DNA of 64,000 nucleotides, taken from NCBI RefSeq assembly GCF_900176515.1, contig NZ_FWXV01000012.1:124001-188000 (forward strand). The letters run 5' to 3'. Under the pieces are notes generated by a model that saw nothing but the letters and a program-made list of their open reading frames with translations, did not search any database and was not told the DNA's origin. Shown here piece by piece: positions 17,448-26,066 of the stretch (position 1 is its first letter; each line of letters begins with the position of its first letter). The stretch comes from Kibdelosporangium aridum. Its GTDB lineage: Bacteria > Actinomycetota > Actinomycetes > Mycobacteriales > Pseudonocardiaceae. Made by a program: the position numbers and the translations under genes.

Positions 17448-18176
17448 CTACCAGGGAACGACCCCGTCCTCGGCCAGGCACGCACCCGTCGGGCCCTCGT
17501 CGTCCAGCAGTGCCAGCCGGACCGCGATCACGGCACCCTCCGCCGGAGTCCGCCGCCCGCGATGGTTGTTGATGTCCGTTGCCACCATTCCCGGGTCGGC
17601 CGCGTTGACTTTGATCGGTGTCTCTCGCAGCTCTTTCGCGTAAGCGATCGTGATGGCGTTCAACGCCGTTTTCGACGACTGGTACGCGATCAGGTTCAGC
17701 CGCGCGAACGGGGATTCCGGATCCGAATTCAGCGTCAGCGAACCAATGTGGCTGGACATGTTGACAATTCGCCCGGCTGCCGAACGGCGGAGCAACGGCA
17801 GCATCGCATTGGTCACCGACACCACGCCGAACACGTTGGTTTCGTACACCTCGCGAATATCGGCGGCGCTCGCCTCACTCGGCGCTCCGTGGAAGCTGCC
17901 GGCGATGCCCGCGTTGTTCACCAGGATGTCCAAGCGGCCGTGGCGTTGCTCGATGTCAGCGGCGGCTTCGGCGGCTGAGGCCGGGTCTGTCACGTCGATC
18001 CGCACCGGTTCGACCGTGATGCCGCGGCCTGCCAGTGATTCGGCCGCGTTCTTGCCACGCACCTCGTCGCGCGCGCCGAGGAGTATGACGTTTCCCAATT
18101 CGCCGAGCTGCCTGGCGATCTCGAATCCGATGCCTTTGTTGGCGCCCGTGATCAGCGCGATCTTCTCGGCAGGCAC
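17448..18176 (-). CDS. Short-chain dehydrogenase/reductase (carbonyl reductase-like)
   Basis: This 242-aa classical SDR has TGANKGIG (NADPH), NNAGIAG, catalytic Ser in NMSSHIGSL and YQSSK. The sequence NKGIGFEIARQL resembles carbonyl reductases acting on quinones and ketones. It is transcribed alone, convergent with cysA and divergent from the monooxygenase pair that starts at 18318. By position it probably reduces a carbonyl or quinone of the aromatic product; no substrate evidence exists. Confidence 0.88.
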   Translation of the reverse strand: MPAEKIALITGANKGIGFEIARQLGELGNVILLGARDEVRGKNAAESLAGRGITVEPVRIDVTDPASAAEAAADIEQRHGRLDILVNNAGIAGSFHGAPSEASAADIREVYETNVFGVVSVTNAMLPLLRRSAAGRIVNMSSHIGSLTLNSDPESPFARLNLIAYQSSKTALNAITIAYAKELRETPIKVNAADPGMVATDINNHRGRRTPAEGAVIAVRLALLDDEGPTGACLAEDGVVPW

Positions 18177-18317
18177 GTGATGCGTCCTTTTCTTCTCGCA
18201 GGAGGTGTGCGTTCAACTTTCCCGACGTCCGCACTCGAACAAGCGGCAGGCCCGGCCGACTTTGCTGTATTCATCGTAGTGATGCCGATTCAACAGCGAC
18301 AGCACTGGGGCCGGAAA

Positions 18318-19757
18318 ATGAGAACTGGCGTGATAGTTGTCGGTGCGGGGCCGGTCGGCTTGCTGCTGGCCGGCGAGCTGCGCCTGGGTGGTGCGCAGGT
18401 CACCGTCTACGACAAGCTGACCGCGCCGTCCGGGGAGTCCCGCGCGCTCGGCTTCAACCGGCGGGCGGCCGAAACCCTGGACCAACGCGGGCTGCTGCCC
18501 CGGCTCGGCGAGTTCCGGTGGGGTCCGATGGGGCACTTCGGCGGCGTCCGGTTCGACCTCGGCATGCTGGACGAAGATCAGAGCGGCGTGCTTGGCTTGT
18601 CGCAGGCCAGAACCGAGGCGGCACTGGCGGGCTGGCTGGCCGACCTCGGCGTGCCGGTGCGGCGCGGTTACGAGCTGACTGATCTGCGCGAGACTCCTTC
18701 CGGTGTCGTGGTGACTCTTGATGGGCCGCAGGGCGTTGCCGAGGACACCGCCGACTACGTCGTCGGATGTGACGGTCCACAAAGCACAGTCCGGAGGCTG
18801 GCGGGCATCGACGCTCCCGGATGGGAGCCCACGCGCGGCATGTACACCGCGGAGATCACCGGGGTGAAGCTGCGCCCGCGCCCGATCGGTGAGCGCCTTC
18901 CCGGCGGCAACATGGTCGTGTGCACTCCCCTAGGCGGCGAGGGACGTTACCGCGTCGTCGTCCACGACACGAGCCTGCCTCCACGCCCTGACCCCAATGC
19001 GTTGACGTTCAAGGAGGTCGCCGACGCCTGGCAGCGGCTCACCGGCGAGTCCATCCATTCCGCGCAGCCACAGTGGCTCTGGGCATGCGGCAACTCGGCC
19101 GCGTTGGCTACCTCGTATCGGCGTGGCCGCGTGTTCCTTGCCGGTGACGCCGCGCACGAGATCCCGCCGCTGGCGGCCTGGGGACTCAGCGCAGGTCTGC
19201 AGGACGCGGCAAACCTCGGCTGGAAACTCGCGGCGACGCTCAAGGGCTGGGCCCCTGCTGATTTGCTTGACACGTACCACGCCGAACGTCATCCCGTTGG
19301 CCAGCAACTGATCCGCAACGCCCAGGCGGCGGCGAAGATCTACCTCGGCGACGCGGACATGGACCCGATCCGCAGCGTGCTGGCGGAACTGCTGGAACAT
19401 AAGGATACCGCTGAGCACGTCGCCGGAATCGTCAGCGGGCTCGGGATCCGTTACGACATGGGCCCAGGCGACCATCCATTGCTGGGCAAGCGGATGCCGC
19501 CAGATCACGAACTCCCTGACGGCACCCGGATCGCGTCACTGCTGCACAGCGGACGCGGCGTGCTGATCAACCAATCCGCCAACGGCTGGTCCGACCGGAT
19601 CGACGTTGTCACCGCCAACCCAGGTCTCGGCCTCGACGCGGTGCTGATCCGTCCAGACGGCTACGTCGCATGGACCGCCCCTGGCAGCTCCATCGGCCTC
19701 TCCGATGCGCTCAGCCGCTGGTTCGGCGCGCGTGACCGCGTGGGAGCGTTGCAATGA
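18318..19757 (+). CDS. FAD-dependent aromatic polyketide monooxygenase
   Basis: This 479-aa protein begins at the ATG giving MRTGVIVVGAGPVG, so the Rossmann motif sits at the N-terminus as expected; the longer upstream frame is not coding. CDGPQS and RVFLAGDAAHEIPPLAAWG are the DG and GD motifs, and the C-terminal thioredoxin-like domain is present. The segment after the GD motif (EIPPLAAWGLSAG) differs from the usual HxHxPxGGQG, which may alter the active site. It is closely similar in layout to the next gene, with which it overlaps by 4 bp, so the pair probably arose by duplication. Confidence 0.92.
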   Translation: MRTGVIVVGAGPVGLLLAGELRLGGAQVTVYDKLTAPSGESRALGFNRRAAETLDQRGLLPRLGEFRWGPMGHFGGVRFDLGMLDEDQSGVLGLSQARTEAALAGWLADLGVPVRRGYELTDLRETPSGVVVTLDGPQGVAEDTADYVVGCDGPQSTVRRLAGIDAPGWEPTRGMYTAEITGVKLRPRPIGERLPGGNMVVCTPLGGEGRYRVVVHDTSLPPRPDPNALTFKEVADAWQRLTGESIHSAQPQWLWACGNSAALATSYRRGRVFLAGDAAHEIPPLAAWGLSAGLQDAANLGWKLAATLKGWAPADLLDTYHAERHPVGQQLIRNAQAAAKIYLGDADMDPIRSVLAELLEHKDTAEHVAGIVSGLGIRYDMGPGDHPLLGKRMPPDHELPDGTRIASLLHSGRGVLINQSANGWSDRIDVVTANPGLGLDAVLIRPDGYVAWTAPGSSIGLSDALSRWFGARDRVGALQ

Positions 19758-21211
19758 GCGTGATTGTCGTCGGTGCCGGACCAGTCGGGCTGATGCTGGC
19801 CGGGGAACTACGCCTCGGCGGCGTCGATGTGGTCGTCTACGAGAAGCTGCCCACCCCGCCGCGGGAATCGCGCGGTGCGAGCTTCACCCGGCGCACAGCT
19901 GAGTGCTTCGATCAGCGTGGGCTGCTCACCAGACTGCCGGCGACCGAGCCCGCCGACGGCCATTTCGGCGGCATACCGCTGGATCTGGGCATGTTCTCGG
20001 AAGATCACGCGGGCGCTCGTGGCATTCCCCAGTTCCGCACCGAGCGGATGCTCGAGGACTGGGCTCTTGAGCTCGGCGTGCAGGTACGTCGCGGCTGCGA
20101 GGTGACCGGCTACCGCGAGACATCTGCGGGGGTCGTGGTGACTCTCGATGGACCACAAGGTCCTTTCGAAGACACAGCGGTGTTCTTGGTCGGCTGTGAC
20201 GGCGGACGAAGCACGATCCGAAAGCTGGCTGGAATCGACTTCCCCGGCCCGGAACCGACACGCGGGTTCTACACAGCGGACGTCACCGGGATCTCAACCC
20301 GCCGCAGGCGCACCGGCGAAGACTTGCCCGGCGGCAGCATGGTCATGGCCATGGACCTGGAAGGCGGCGTCACCCGGGTTGTCGTGCATGAGCGAGGCAT
20401 GCCGCCGCGTGACCGGGAAACGTTGCGGTTCAACCATCTCGCGGACGCGTGGGAGCGGTTGACCGGTGAGTCCATTCACCATGCGGAGGTTCGGTGGCTG
20501 AACTGTTTCACCGACGCTTCCAGGGTGGCGTCTTTGTATCGGGTTGGCCGGGTGTTCCTGGCCGGCGACGCCACTCATGTGCAGCCTCCGGCGATGGCGC
20601 AGGGGTTGAGCGTGGGCGTGCAGGATGCCGTGAACCTTGGCTGGAAGCTGGCGGCGACTGTCAAGGGTTGGGCCCCTGCTGGCTTGCTTGATACGTACCA
20701 TTCCGAACGCCATCCCATTGGGGAGCAATTGGCCCGGAATGCCCGTGCCGCGATCGAACTGCGGTTGACGGGTGCGGACATGGACCCGGTCCGTGGCGTG
20801 ATGGCGGAGCTCATGTCGCACAAGGGAGCGGCCGAGCACCTTGCTGGGATGTTGAGCGGCCTCGGGATCCGTTACGACATGGGCCCATGCGACCATCCGC
20901 TGCTCGGCAAACGCATGCCGCCCGACCACAAACTGACGCTCGCTGACGGCACCCGCACCCGAGTCGCCGACCTCCTGCACTCAGCCCAAGGGTTGCTCAT
21001 CACTACGAACGATGAATACGGTCAGACCGCCCAAGGCTGGACGGACCGCATCAAGGTCGTCGCGAGTACAACGGCTGTCGCCCCGGACCCCGCGTTGGAG
21101 GCGGTGCTGGTCCGCCCCGACGGCTACATCGCCTGGACATCAGCCGCCGGACCAGCCAACAACCTCACCACGGCGCTGAACCGCTGGTTCGGCACAGCGG
21201 CACCGAAGTAG
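19754..21211 (+). CDS. FAD-dependent aromatic polyketide monooxygenase, paralogue of the preceding gene
   Basis: This 485-aa protein starts at an ATGA overlap. GAGPVG, CDGGRS and RVFLAGDATH are visible; the GD motif has Thr for the usual Ala. Long stretches match the preceding gene (LDGPQG, GLGIRYDMGP, DHPLLGKRMPPDH), supporting tandem duplication followed by divergence. The C-terminal thioredoxin-like domain is complete. Two hairpins follow the stop. The pair may carry out successive oxidations, for example hydroxylation and Baeyer-Villiger type cleavage; this is inference from the family. Confidence 0.92.
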   Translation: MSVIVVGAGPVGLMLAGELRLGGVDVVVYEKLPTPPRESRGASFTRRTAECFDQRGLLTRLPATEPADGHFGGIPLDLGMFSEDHAGARGIPQFRTERMLEDWALELGVQVRRGCEVTGYRETSAGVVVTLDGPQGPFEDTAVFLVGCDGGRSTIRKLAGIDFPGPEPTRGFYTADVTGISTRRRRTGEDLPGGSMVMAMDLEGGVTRVVVHERGMPPRDRETLRFNHLADAWERLTGESIHHAEVRWLNCFTDASRVASLYRVGRVFLAGDATHVQPPAMAQGLSVGVQDAVNLGWKLAATVKGWAPAGLLDTYHSERHPIGEQLARNARAAIELRLTGADMDPVRGVMAELMSHKGAAEHLAGMLSGLGIRYDMGPCDHPLLGKRMPPDHKLTLADGTRTRVADLLHSAQGLLITTNDEYGQTAQGWTDRIKVVASTTAVAPDPALEAVLVRPDGYIAWTSAAGPANNLTTALNRWFGTAAPK

Positions 21212-21215
21212 AAGG

Positions 21216-21244
21216 GGCTTGCGGGGCTGCGGGCCCCACAAGCC
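21216..21244 (+). terminator. Hairpin after the monooxygenase pair
   Basis: Arms 21216-21227 and 21233-21244 pair over 12 bp with one mismatch and a 5-nt loop, 5 bp after the stop at 21211. GC-rich, no U-tract, as is common for actinomycete terminators. Confidence 0.65.
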
Positions 21245-21345
21245 AGCCTTCACCGCACCGGCAATTCCCGGGGGCCCCTGATTTCACGTTACCAAGGGGG
21301 TCCGACAAAACCGGGCGGCGATGGTTCAGCGCCGCTGGCCAGCCA

Positions 21346-21381
21346 CGCTTGCGGGGCTCGCGAAAGCAAGCCCCGCAAGCG
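21346..21381. terminator. Hairpin before the end of the PA14/propeller gene
   Basis: Perfect 13-bp arms (21346-21358 and 21369-21381) around a 10-nt loop, 7 bp beyond the stop of the minus-strand gene at 21389. Probably its terminator. The arm sequence closely resembles that of the hairpin at 21216-21244. Confidence 0.75.
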
Positions 21382-21388
21382 ATTCGCC

Positions 21389-24373
21389 TCAGCTGATCGG
21401 TTCTATCCAGATGTTGCGGAACCTCGGGTTCTCCCCGGCGTCACCGTGGTCCTGCAGCCTGATCGAGCCAGGACTGGCGTTCTCCGGATCGCCCCCGCCT
21501 GTCGAACCGTCGATCTCCACGTTGTTGTGGACTGTCACGCCGTTCCACACCACCGTCACCCGTGCGTTGTCGGTCTTGTTGCCCGCGCTGTCGAAGCGCG
21601 CTGCCCGGAACGTGATGTCGTACGTCTGCCACGTCAGTGGTGCGGTCGCGGCGTTGACGTCAGGCGCCTTCTTCGAGTAGATCGCGCCAGCCTCGTCGTT
21701 GGCGAGACTGGTGTCACCGTAGGAATCCAGCACCTGGACCTCGTAGCGCTCCTGCAGATACACCCCGCTGTTGCCACGAGCCTGGCCGGTCACGTTCGGG
21801 GGGTAGTTCGGCTCGTACCACTCGACGTGCAGCTTGAAATCGCCGAACTTCTGCTTGGTCCGGATGTCCCCGCCGAGGGTTTCCGTCGAGCCACCGGCGA
21901 TCGGCCATGGTGCGGCACCGCCGGACCGGAGTTCCCACGCGTTGAGGTTGGTTCCGTTGAACAACTGAACGCGCGTGGCCGGGGTAACCGTGATGTTGTC
22001 GAGGTTGACGTTGCCTACGTCGCCTGCGTCGAACCGGTAGGAAATCGAGTTCGTGCCTGCGGCGAGGGTCAACTGTTCTGGTTGCAGCGCCCAATTGTCC
22101 CACGTGACCGTACTGGACAGACGCACTTGCCGAACCTTCGTACCGTTGACGTACACGCTCACGGACTTGGTGCCAGCACTAGGGTCCGGGCCGTTGGAAT
22201 ACCTCAGGCCGACGTTGTACGTCCCGGCGGTCGGCGCGTTCACGGAAAATGTTGTTGCGGCGCCTTGGTTCCAGTAACCGTCGACGAAGCCAGTGCCTTC
22301 GTAGCCCGTGTGGTTGGTGTTGACCGCCGCACCGCCACTCAGCGTCGCGCGTTCCGCCTCGTAGGTCACACTCGTCGCCGGGCCACCCACCATGGAGTTG
22401 AGGGTGTACCACGCTTCAGTGCTCCACAACGATGAGCCGGACTCCGAGGAGAACGGCCGCGGCGAACGCACGTGCACGACGCGCCCGGCTTGCAGGCCCG
22501 GGATCTGCAGTGTGACCTTCTTGCGGTCGGCCGAAACCGACGCACTCGCGACAGCAAGCGTTTGCTCGTCGACCTTCGGGCCGCCGTACGCGGGCGTCGG
22601 CACGTAACGCCATTGCGAGACTTGGTACTTGGCTAGCAGGTTCTGCACAGTCTCGGCCGACAGCGGCTGGGTGTATTCCAGCTCGAACCCGCCTTGGACA
22701 GCCCGCATGGCAAGTATGTCGAACGCGTTGGCGCCGTTCGGCGTCACCTTCTGCAGGCCGTAGGCGAGCTTGCCGGGCTGGCCCCAGTTGCCGCCGCCGT
22801 CGATGCCGCCGGTGTAGATCGCACCGTCCGGGCCAAGGCTGATCCGGCTCACGCCGGACTCAAGGCCTTGGGTCATACGGAAAACAGCACCCTGGTACTC
22901 ATCGTTGACCTTCTCAAGGTATGCACGCTGAAGGCCGCCATAGGTCACGTCACCGTAGACAAGCTGCCCAGCGAAGATTCCTTGCTGCAGCATGACTAGG
23001 TTGCTAGGCGAATTGGCGATCTCGTTGTGTGGCAGCCATAGCACGGGCGCGGTCACCGGTCGCGCGTCGAACGGGCCCGCCGGGTTGGTGTAGTGGTTGA
23101 AGAACCGGTCTTGCTTGACCCGGACGAGTTTGTTCGCGGGCAGCCAACCACCTTGGTTGTCGGTGACGAAGATGTCACCTTCCGGGCCCCAACCGATGCC
23201 GTGTGGCGTACGCAGCCCACCGGCGATATAGGACACCTCACCGGTGGCCTTGTCGATTTTGACAGTGGTGCCGCGGTTCGGCGCGGGCTGCGGGTCGGTC
23301 GTGGCGCCGCCGTAGTTGATGGCCACCGAAAGGTTGGCGTAGAAGAAGCCGTCCTTGTACAGCAGACCGAACGCGAACTCATGGAAGTTGCCACCGAACG
23401 GCCACGTGGCGACCGTCCGGTAGTTGTCCGTCACGCCGTCGCCGTTGGTGTCGTTCAGTTCGACGAGCCGGTGCTTTTCGGACACGTACAACTTGCCGTC
23501 GACGTACTTGACGCCCATCGGCTCCTTCAAGTCGCTCGCGACGCGTTGCGCCTGCACGCGTGACGGGTCCGTCTGGCCCGTCACGTTGCTGAGCAGGTAG
23601 ACCTCGCCGAGTACGTTGTTCGAACCACCCCACGTGGCGATCGCCAGCCTGCCGTCGGGAAGCCAGTCCATCCCGGTGACTTGCGGCTGGAAACCGTTAG
23701 GGCGCAGGTTGGTCAACGTGAAGCCGGGGTGCACAGAGGTCAGCGGAAGCCCGTCACCCGGAGAATCCGCTGTGCCCTCACACTCTTTGCGCCCCGGCGA
23801 CGTCACGCGTACGACATCCGCATCGGTGCTCAGCACCGAGTTCGGCACGACGACGAAGCCCGACGCTCCGGGAGGCTGCCATTCCAACGTGACCTGCTGG
23901 TCGTACATGTTGTCGAAATGGTCGATCCGCAACGCGTGATAGCCGGGGCTGAGCTGGATCGACCCGGTCACCGGTGTCGGCGCGTGCAGGCCGTCGTTGT
24001 TGATCACGACCTGCCCGTCGATGCGCAGTCTCGAACCGTCATCGCTGGTCAGCCGGAACTGGTAGGTGCCGGCGGTGGTGATGTTGATGTTGCCGGTCAC
24101 CTCGGACACGAACAAGTCGTTGATCCCGAAGTCGGCCGTACCGGTCCAGTTGATCACCGGCATCAGCTTGTCGACGTTGGGGGTCTGCCCGGACTTGATG
24201 GTGCACAGCTTGTCCAGCCCAGTTTGGACATCGAAAACCCGAAGTGTCACCCCAGGCTGTTGCGGCGGCACAGCCGCTTGGGCGGGAGCCGTTACGAATA
24301 CGGACAGGAACGTGAACAGGACTAACGCCGCAACGAGCGACTGGCGGCATCGTTCGTGGACAGCGAGAAGCAT
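21389..24373 (-). CDS. Secreted PA14 / beta-propeller / CBM / DUF1080 protein
   Basis: This is a 994-aa protein; the start is the ATG preceded by AGGAG, giving a signal peptide ending APAQA (about 33). Domains in order: PA14 (about 45-175, including SDDGSRLRIDG); a large sugar-dehydrogenase/NHL-like beta-propeller (about 205-640, MDWLPDGRLAIATWGG, PHGIGWGPEGDIFVTDN); a CBM6/CBM35-like carbohydrate module (about 660-790, YEAERATLSGG); and a C-terminal DUF1080 (3-keto-disaccharide hydrolase) domain (about 795-994, FNGTNLNAWELR). Such multidomain proteins act outside the cell on plant or microbial polysaccharides. An inverted repeat upstream (24431-24455) suggests sugar-responsive repression. 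Confidence 0.88.
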   Translation of the reverse strand: MLLAVHERCRQSLVAALVLFTFLSVFVTAPAQAAVPPQQPGVTLRVFDVQTGLDKLCTIKSGQTPNVDKLMPVINWTGTADFGINDLFVSEVTGNINITTAGTYQFRLTSDDGSRLRIDGQVVINNDGLHAPTPVTGSIQLSPGYHALRIDHFDNMYDQQVTLEWQPPGASGFVVVPNSVLSTDADVVRVTSPGRKECEGTADSPGDGLPLTSVHPGFTLTNLRPNGFQPQVTGMDWLPDGRLAIATWGGSNNVLGEVYLLSNVTGQTDPSRVQAQRVASDLKEPMGVKYVDGKLYVSEKHRLVELNDTNGDGVTDNYRTVATWPFGGNFHEFAFGLLYKDGFFYANLSVAINYGGATTDPQPAPNRGTTVKIDKATGEVSYIAGGLRTPHGIGWGPEGDIFVTDNQGGWLPANKLVRVKQDRFFNHYTNPAGPFDARPVTAPVLWLPHNEIANSPSNLVMLQQGIFAGQLVYGDVTYGGLQRAYLEKVNDEYQGAVFRMTQGLESGVSRISLGPDGAIYTGGIDGGGNWGQPGKLAYGLQKVTPNGANAFDILAMRAVQGGFELEYTQPLSAETVQNLLAKYQVSQWRYVPTPAYGGPKVDEQTLAVASASVSADRKKVTLQIPGLQAGRVVHVRSPRPFSSESGSSLWSTEAWYTLNSMVGGPATSVTYEAERATLSGGAAVNTNHTGYEGTGFVDGYWNQGAATTFSVNAPTAGTYNVGLRYSNGPDPSAGTKSVSVYVNGTKVRQVRLSSTVTWDNWALQPEQLTLAAGTNSISYRFDAGDVGNVNLDNITVTPATRVQLFNGTNLNAWELRSGGAAPWPIAGGSTETLGGDIRTKQKFGDFKLHVEWYEPNYPPNVTGQARGNSGVYLQERYEVQVLDSYGDTSLANDEAGAIYSKKAPDVNAATAPLTWQTYDITFRAARFDSAGNKTDNARVTVVWNGVTVHNNVEIDGSTGGGDPENASPGSIRLQDHGDAGENPRFRNIWIEPIS

Positions 24374-24430
24374 CTTTGCTCCTTGAGGAAGAGGCAGGGT
24401 CTCCACCTGACGCCCAGCGAACGTACGAAC

Positions 24431-24455
24431 ACTTTCGTCGCAAGTCAACGAAAGT
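24431..24455. promoter_or_regulatory. Inverted-repeat operator upstream of the PA14/propeller gene
   Basis: ACTTTCGT at 24431-24438 and ACGAAAGT at 24448-24455 are perfect 8-bp arms with a 9-nt spacer, 58 bp upstream of the ATG. CTTTCG-type repeats resemble ROK/LacI-family sugar operators in actinomycetes; the regulator is unknown. Confidence 0.6.
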
Positions 24456-24504
24456 ATGCCGAGATCAGACCAAAGTTAGCCCAAACGGCCTGATGCCGGC
24501 CCTG

Positions 24505-24537
24505 GGCGTCAGGGTGACCCCCAGCCACCCTGACGCC
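24505..24537 (-). terminator. Terminator of the DoxX-WrbA-SnoaL operon
   Basis: Perfect 12-bp arms (24505-24516 and 24526-24537) with a 9-nt loop, 5 bp after the SnoaL-like stop at 24542. Confidence 0.8.
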
Positions 24538-24541
24538 GTCC

Positions 24542-24985
24542 TCACGACACGGGCACAGGCGGCGCTCCGGTCAGCGGGCTGCTGTCGACGTACTTGACCT
24601 CGTAAACGCGCTCGGTGAACCGCCATCCATCCGGAGTCCGCAGGTACCGGTCGTGGTAGACGGAGAAGTTCCGGTGTGACCGGCCGTCGTGGAAGCGCCC
24701 GAACTCCGAGACGTACACGCGGCCGACCGCCAAGTCACCCTCGATCGAGACTGTGCCCTGGTGGTTGGCTTGGACGAAGAACTCCCAGTTCCCCTGCAGC
24801 CGCTCGATCCCCGCGCGGATCTCCTCGCGGCTGAAGAACTCCGCCGCCCCTGGGATCCGCCACATACCGTCCACTGTGAACAAGGCAGCGAAGCGGTCCC
24901 AGTCGCGTGTCAGCGCCGAGTCGGTGAAGTCGCCGCGCAATGCGTCGATCTCGACTCGGTCGGCGATCGCTTTGAGGTCGTGCAT
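24542..24985 (-). CDS. SnoaL-like (NTF2-fold) protein
   Basis: This 147-aa protein has the NTF2/SnoaL_4 pattern: an N-terminal helix (DALRGDFTDSALTRDWDRFA), then LFTVDGMWRIPG, and late strands RSHRNFSVYHDRYLRTPDGWRFTER. The fold serves small hydrolases, isomerases and sensors; catalytic residues are not obvious. Its ATG at 24985 shares a base with the WrbA stop (TGATG), so it is coupled; a GTG one codon earlier is possible. The partner sigma factor carries a C-terminal domain of the same fold. Confidence 0.85.
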   Translation of the reverse strand: MHDLKAIADRVEIDALRGDFTDSALTRDWDRFAALFTVDGMWRIPGAAEFFSREEIRAGIERLQGNWEFFVQANHQGTVSIEGDLAVGRVYVSEFGRFHDGRSHRNFSVYHDRYLRTPDGWRFTERVYEVKYVDSSPLTGAPPVPVS

Positions 24986-25581
24986 CACTTTCCTTTCCGC
25001 AGTGCCGCCGCGGTTTCCACGGCTCGCTGGGCTTGGTAGCGGGCTGCCTGCAAGGACACGTCACCCGGCGGGCCGTCGCCTGCCACGTGGGAGGCGCCGT
25101 AGGGATTGCCTGACTGGAACTGGATCGGGTCGGTGTAGCCGGGCGGCACGATGATGCCTCCCCAGTGGTAGAACGTGTTCCCCAGCGCCAGCAGCGTGGA
25201 TTCCTGGCCGCCGTGCGCCGTGTTGGACGCGGTGAATGCCGAGTACACCTTGTCCGCGAGTTTTCCTTGGAACCACAGGACATTCATGGTTTCCATGAAC
25301 GCCCTGAGCTGGCTGGCCGGGTTGCCGAAGCGGGTGGGCGTGCCGAACAGGACCACGTCGGCCCAAGCCAGGTCGTCGAGGTGCGCTTCGGCGACGTCCG
25401 CGGTGTCCTGCAGGTGCTGGACCCATTCTGGCCTGGCGTTGATCGCTTCAGGCTGGGCCGTTTCGGCGACCTTACGCAGTCGCACCTGTGCGCCTGCTTT
25501 CTCCGCGCCCTCGGCGGCGGCTTGTGCCAAGGCATGGACCGTGCCCGTGGCGCTGTAGTAGATGATGGTGGCGTTGACCAT
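24985..25581 (-). CDS. WrbA-type flavodoxin / NAD(P)H:quinone oxidoreductase
   Basis: This is a 198-aa protein; the start MVNATIIYYSATGTVHALA is preceded by AAGGAAA. The N-terminal YYSATGTVHALA is the FMN phosphate loop of flavodoxin-like WrbA proteins. FGTPTRFGNPASQLR and STLLALGNTFYHWGGIIVPPG are family hallmarks. WrbA reduces quinones with two electrons, limiting redox cycling. It sits between DoxX-like and SnoaL-like genes in an operon controlled by the divergent ECF sigma promoter. A response to quinone or other redox stress is the simplest reading. Confidence 0.92.
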   Translation of the reverse strand: MVNATIIYYSATGTVHALAQAAAEGAEKAGAQVRLRKVAETAQPEAINARPEWVQHLQDTADVAEAHLDDLAWADVVLFGTPTRFGNPASQLRAFMETMNVLWFQGKLADKVYSAFTASNTAHGGQESTLLALGNTFYHWGGIIVPPGYTDPIQFQSGNPYGASHVAGDGPPGDVSLQAARYQAQRAVETAAALRKGK

Positions 25582-25589
25582 TGGTTTCC

Positions 25590-25955
25590 TTATGCAGCGA
25601 AGTGGCCCCACGCCACGAAGGCGGCGAAGGCGAGCAGGATCAGGTTCACGACGATTGCCTGCGACTCATGCCGGCGAAGATGCGTGATCATCGCGCCGAC
25701 CATCAGCAGGACCCAGCCGATGGCGGCGATCGGCACCAGAACCGGCGCGATGTCAAGCAGAGCAGGCAGGATCAGGCCAAAGGCGGCCAGTACCTTGAGC
25801 GTGCCGATGGTCCGCACGACACCGGGACTGAAGTCCTCGACCCATCCCAGCCCGGAGGCGACCAGCTTCTCGCGAGACTGAGTCACCAGCATGAGGCCGC
25901 CGCCAAGGGACGCCGCGGCCAACAGGCCGGCAATGATCCACAAAGCGATGTTCAT
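25590..25955 (-). CDS. DoxX-like small membrane protein
   Basis: This 121-aa protein has four hydrophobic helices and the DoxX/DoxX-like pattern SREKLVASGLGWVEDFSPGVVRTIGTLKVLAAFGL. DoxX-family proteins are redox-linked membrane proteins often paired with ECF41 sigma factors. The ATG is only 9 bp from the -10 element at 25965-25968, so its mRNA probably has almost no leader. First gene of the three-gene operon. Confidence 0.88.
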   Translation of the reverse strand: MNIALWIIAGLLAAASLGGGLMLVTQSREKLVASGLGWVEDFSPGVVRTIGTLKVLAAFGLILPALLDIAPVLVPIAAIGWVLLMVGAMITHLRRHESQAIVVNLILLAFAAFVAWGHFAA

Positions 25956-25964
25956 GTCCGGTAC

Positions 25965-26029
25965 GACGAGACAGGCCGTCGTAGTGTGAGGTGACGCGCC
26001 AACCTCACACTTCGGCCCGCTGTTTCGTC
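25965..26029. promoter_or_regulatory. Divergent mirror-image ECF-type promoters
   Basis: Minus strand: CCTCACA at 25991-25985, 16-nt spacer, CGTC at 25968-25965, reading into DoxX. Plus strand: CCTCACA at 26003-26009, 16-nt spacer, CGTC at 26026-26029, reading into the sigma gene. The ECF41 consensus is TGTCACA with a CGTC -10, so 5 of 7 -35 bases and all -10 bases match on each strand. The -35 boxes sit within a 9-bp-arm inverted repeat (25984-26010). This predicts that the sigma factor drives both its own gene and the operon. Confidence 0.8.
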
Positions 26030-26066
26030 GGACGTGTACCAGGCGAATGCGACCAAGGGAATGAGC

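Noticed and set aside
18177..18317. N-terminal extension of the flavin monooxygenase
   Set aside because: The Rossmann motif must be N-terminal; the extension has no homologous character and occupies the divergent promoter.
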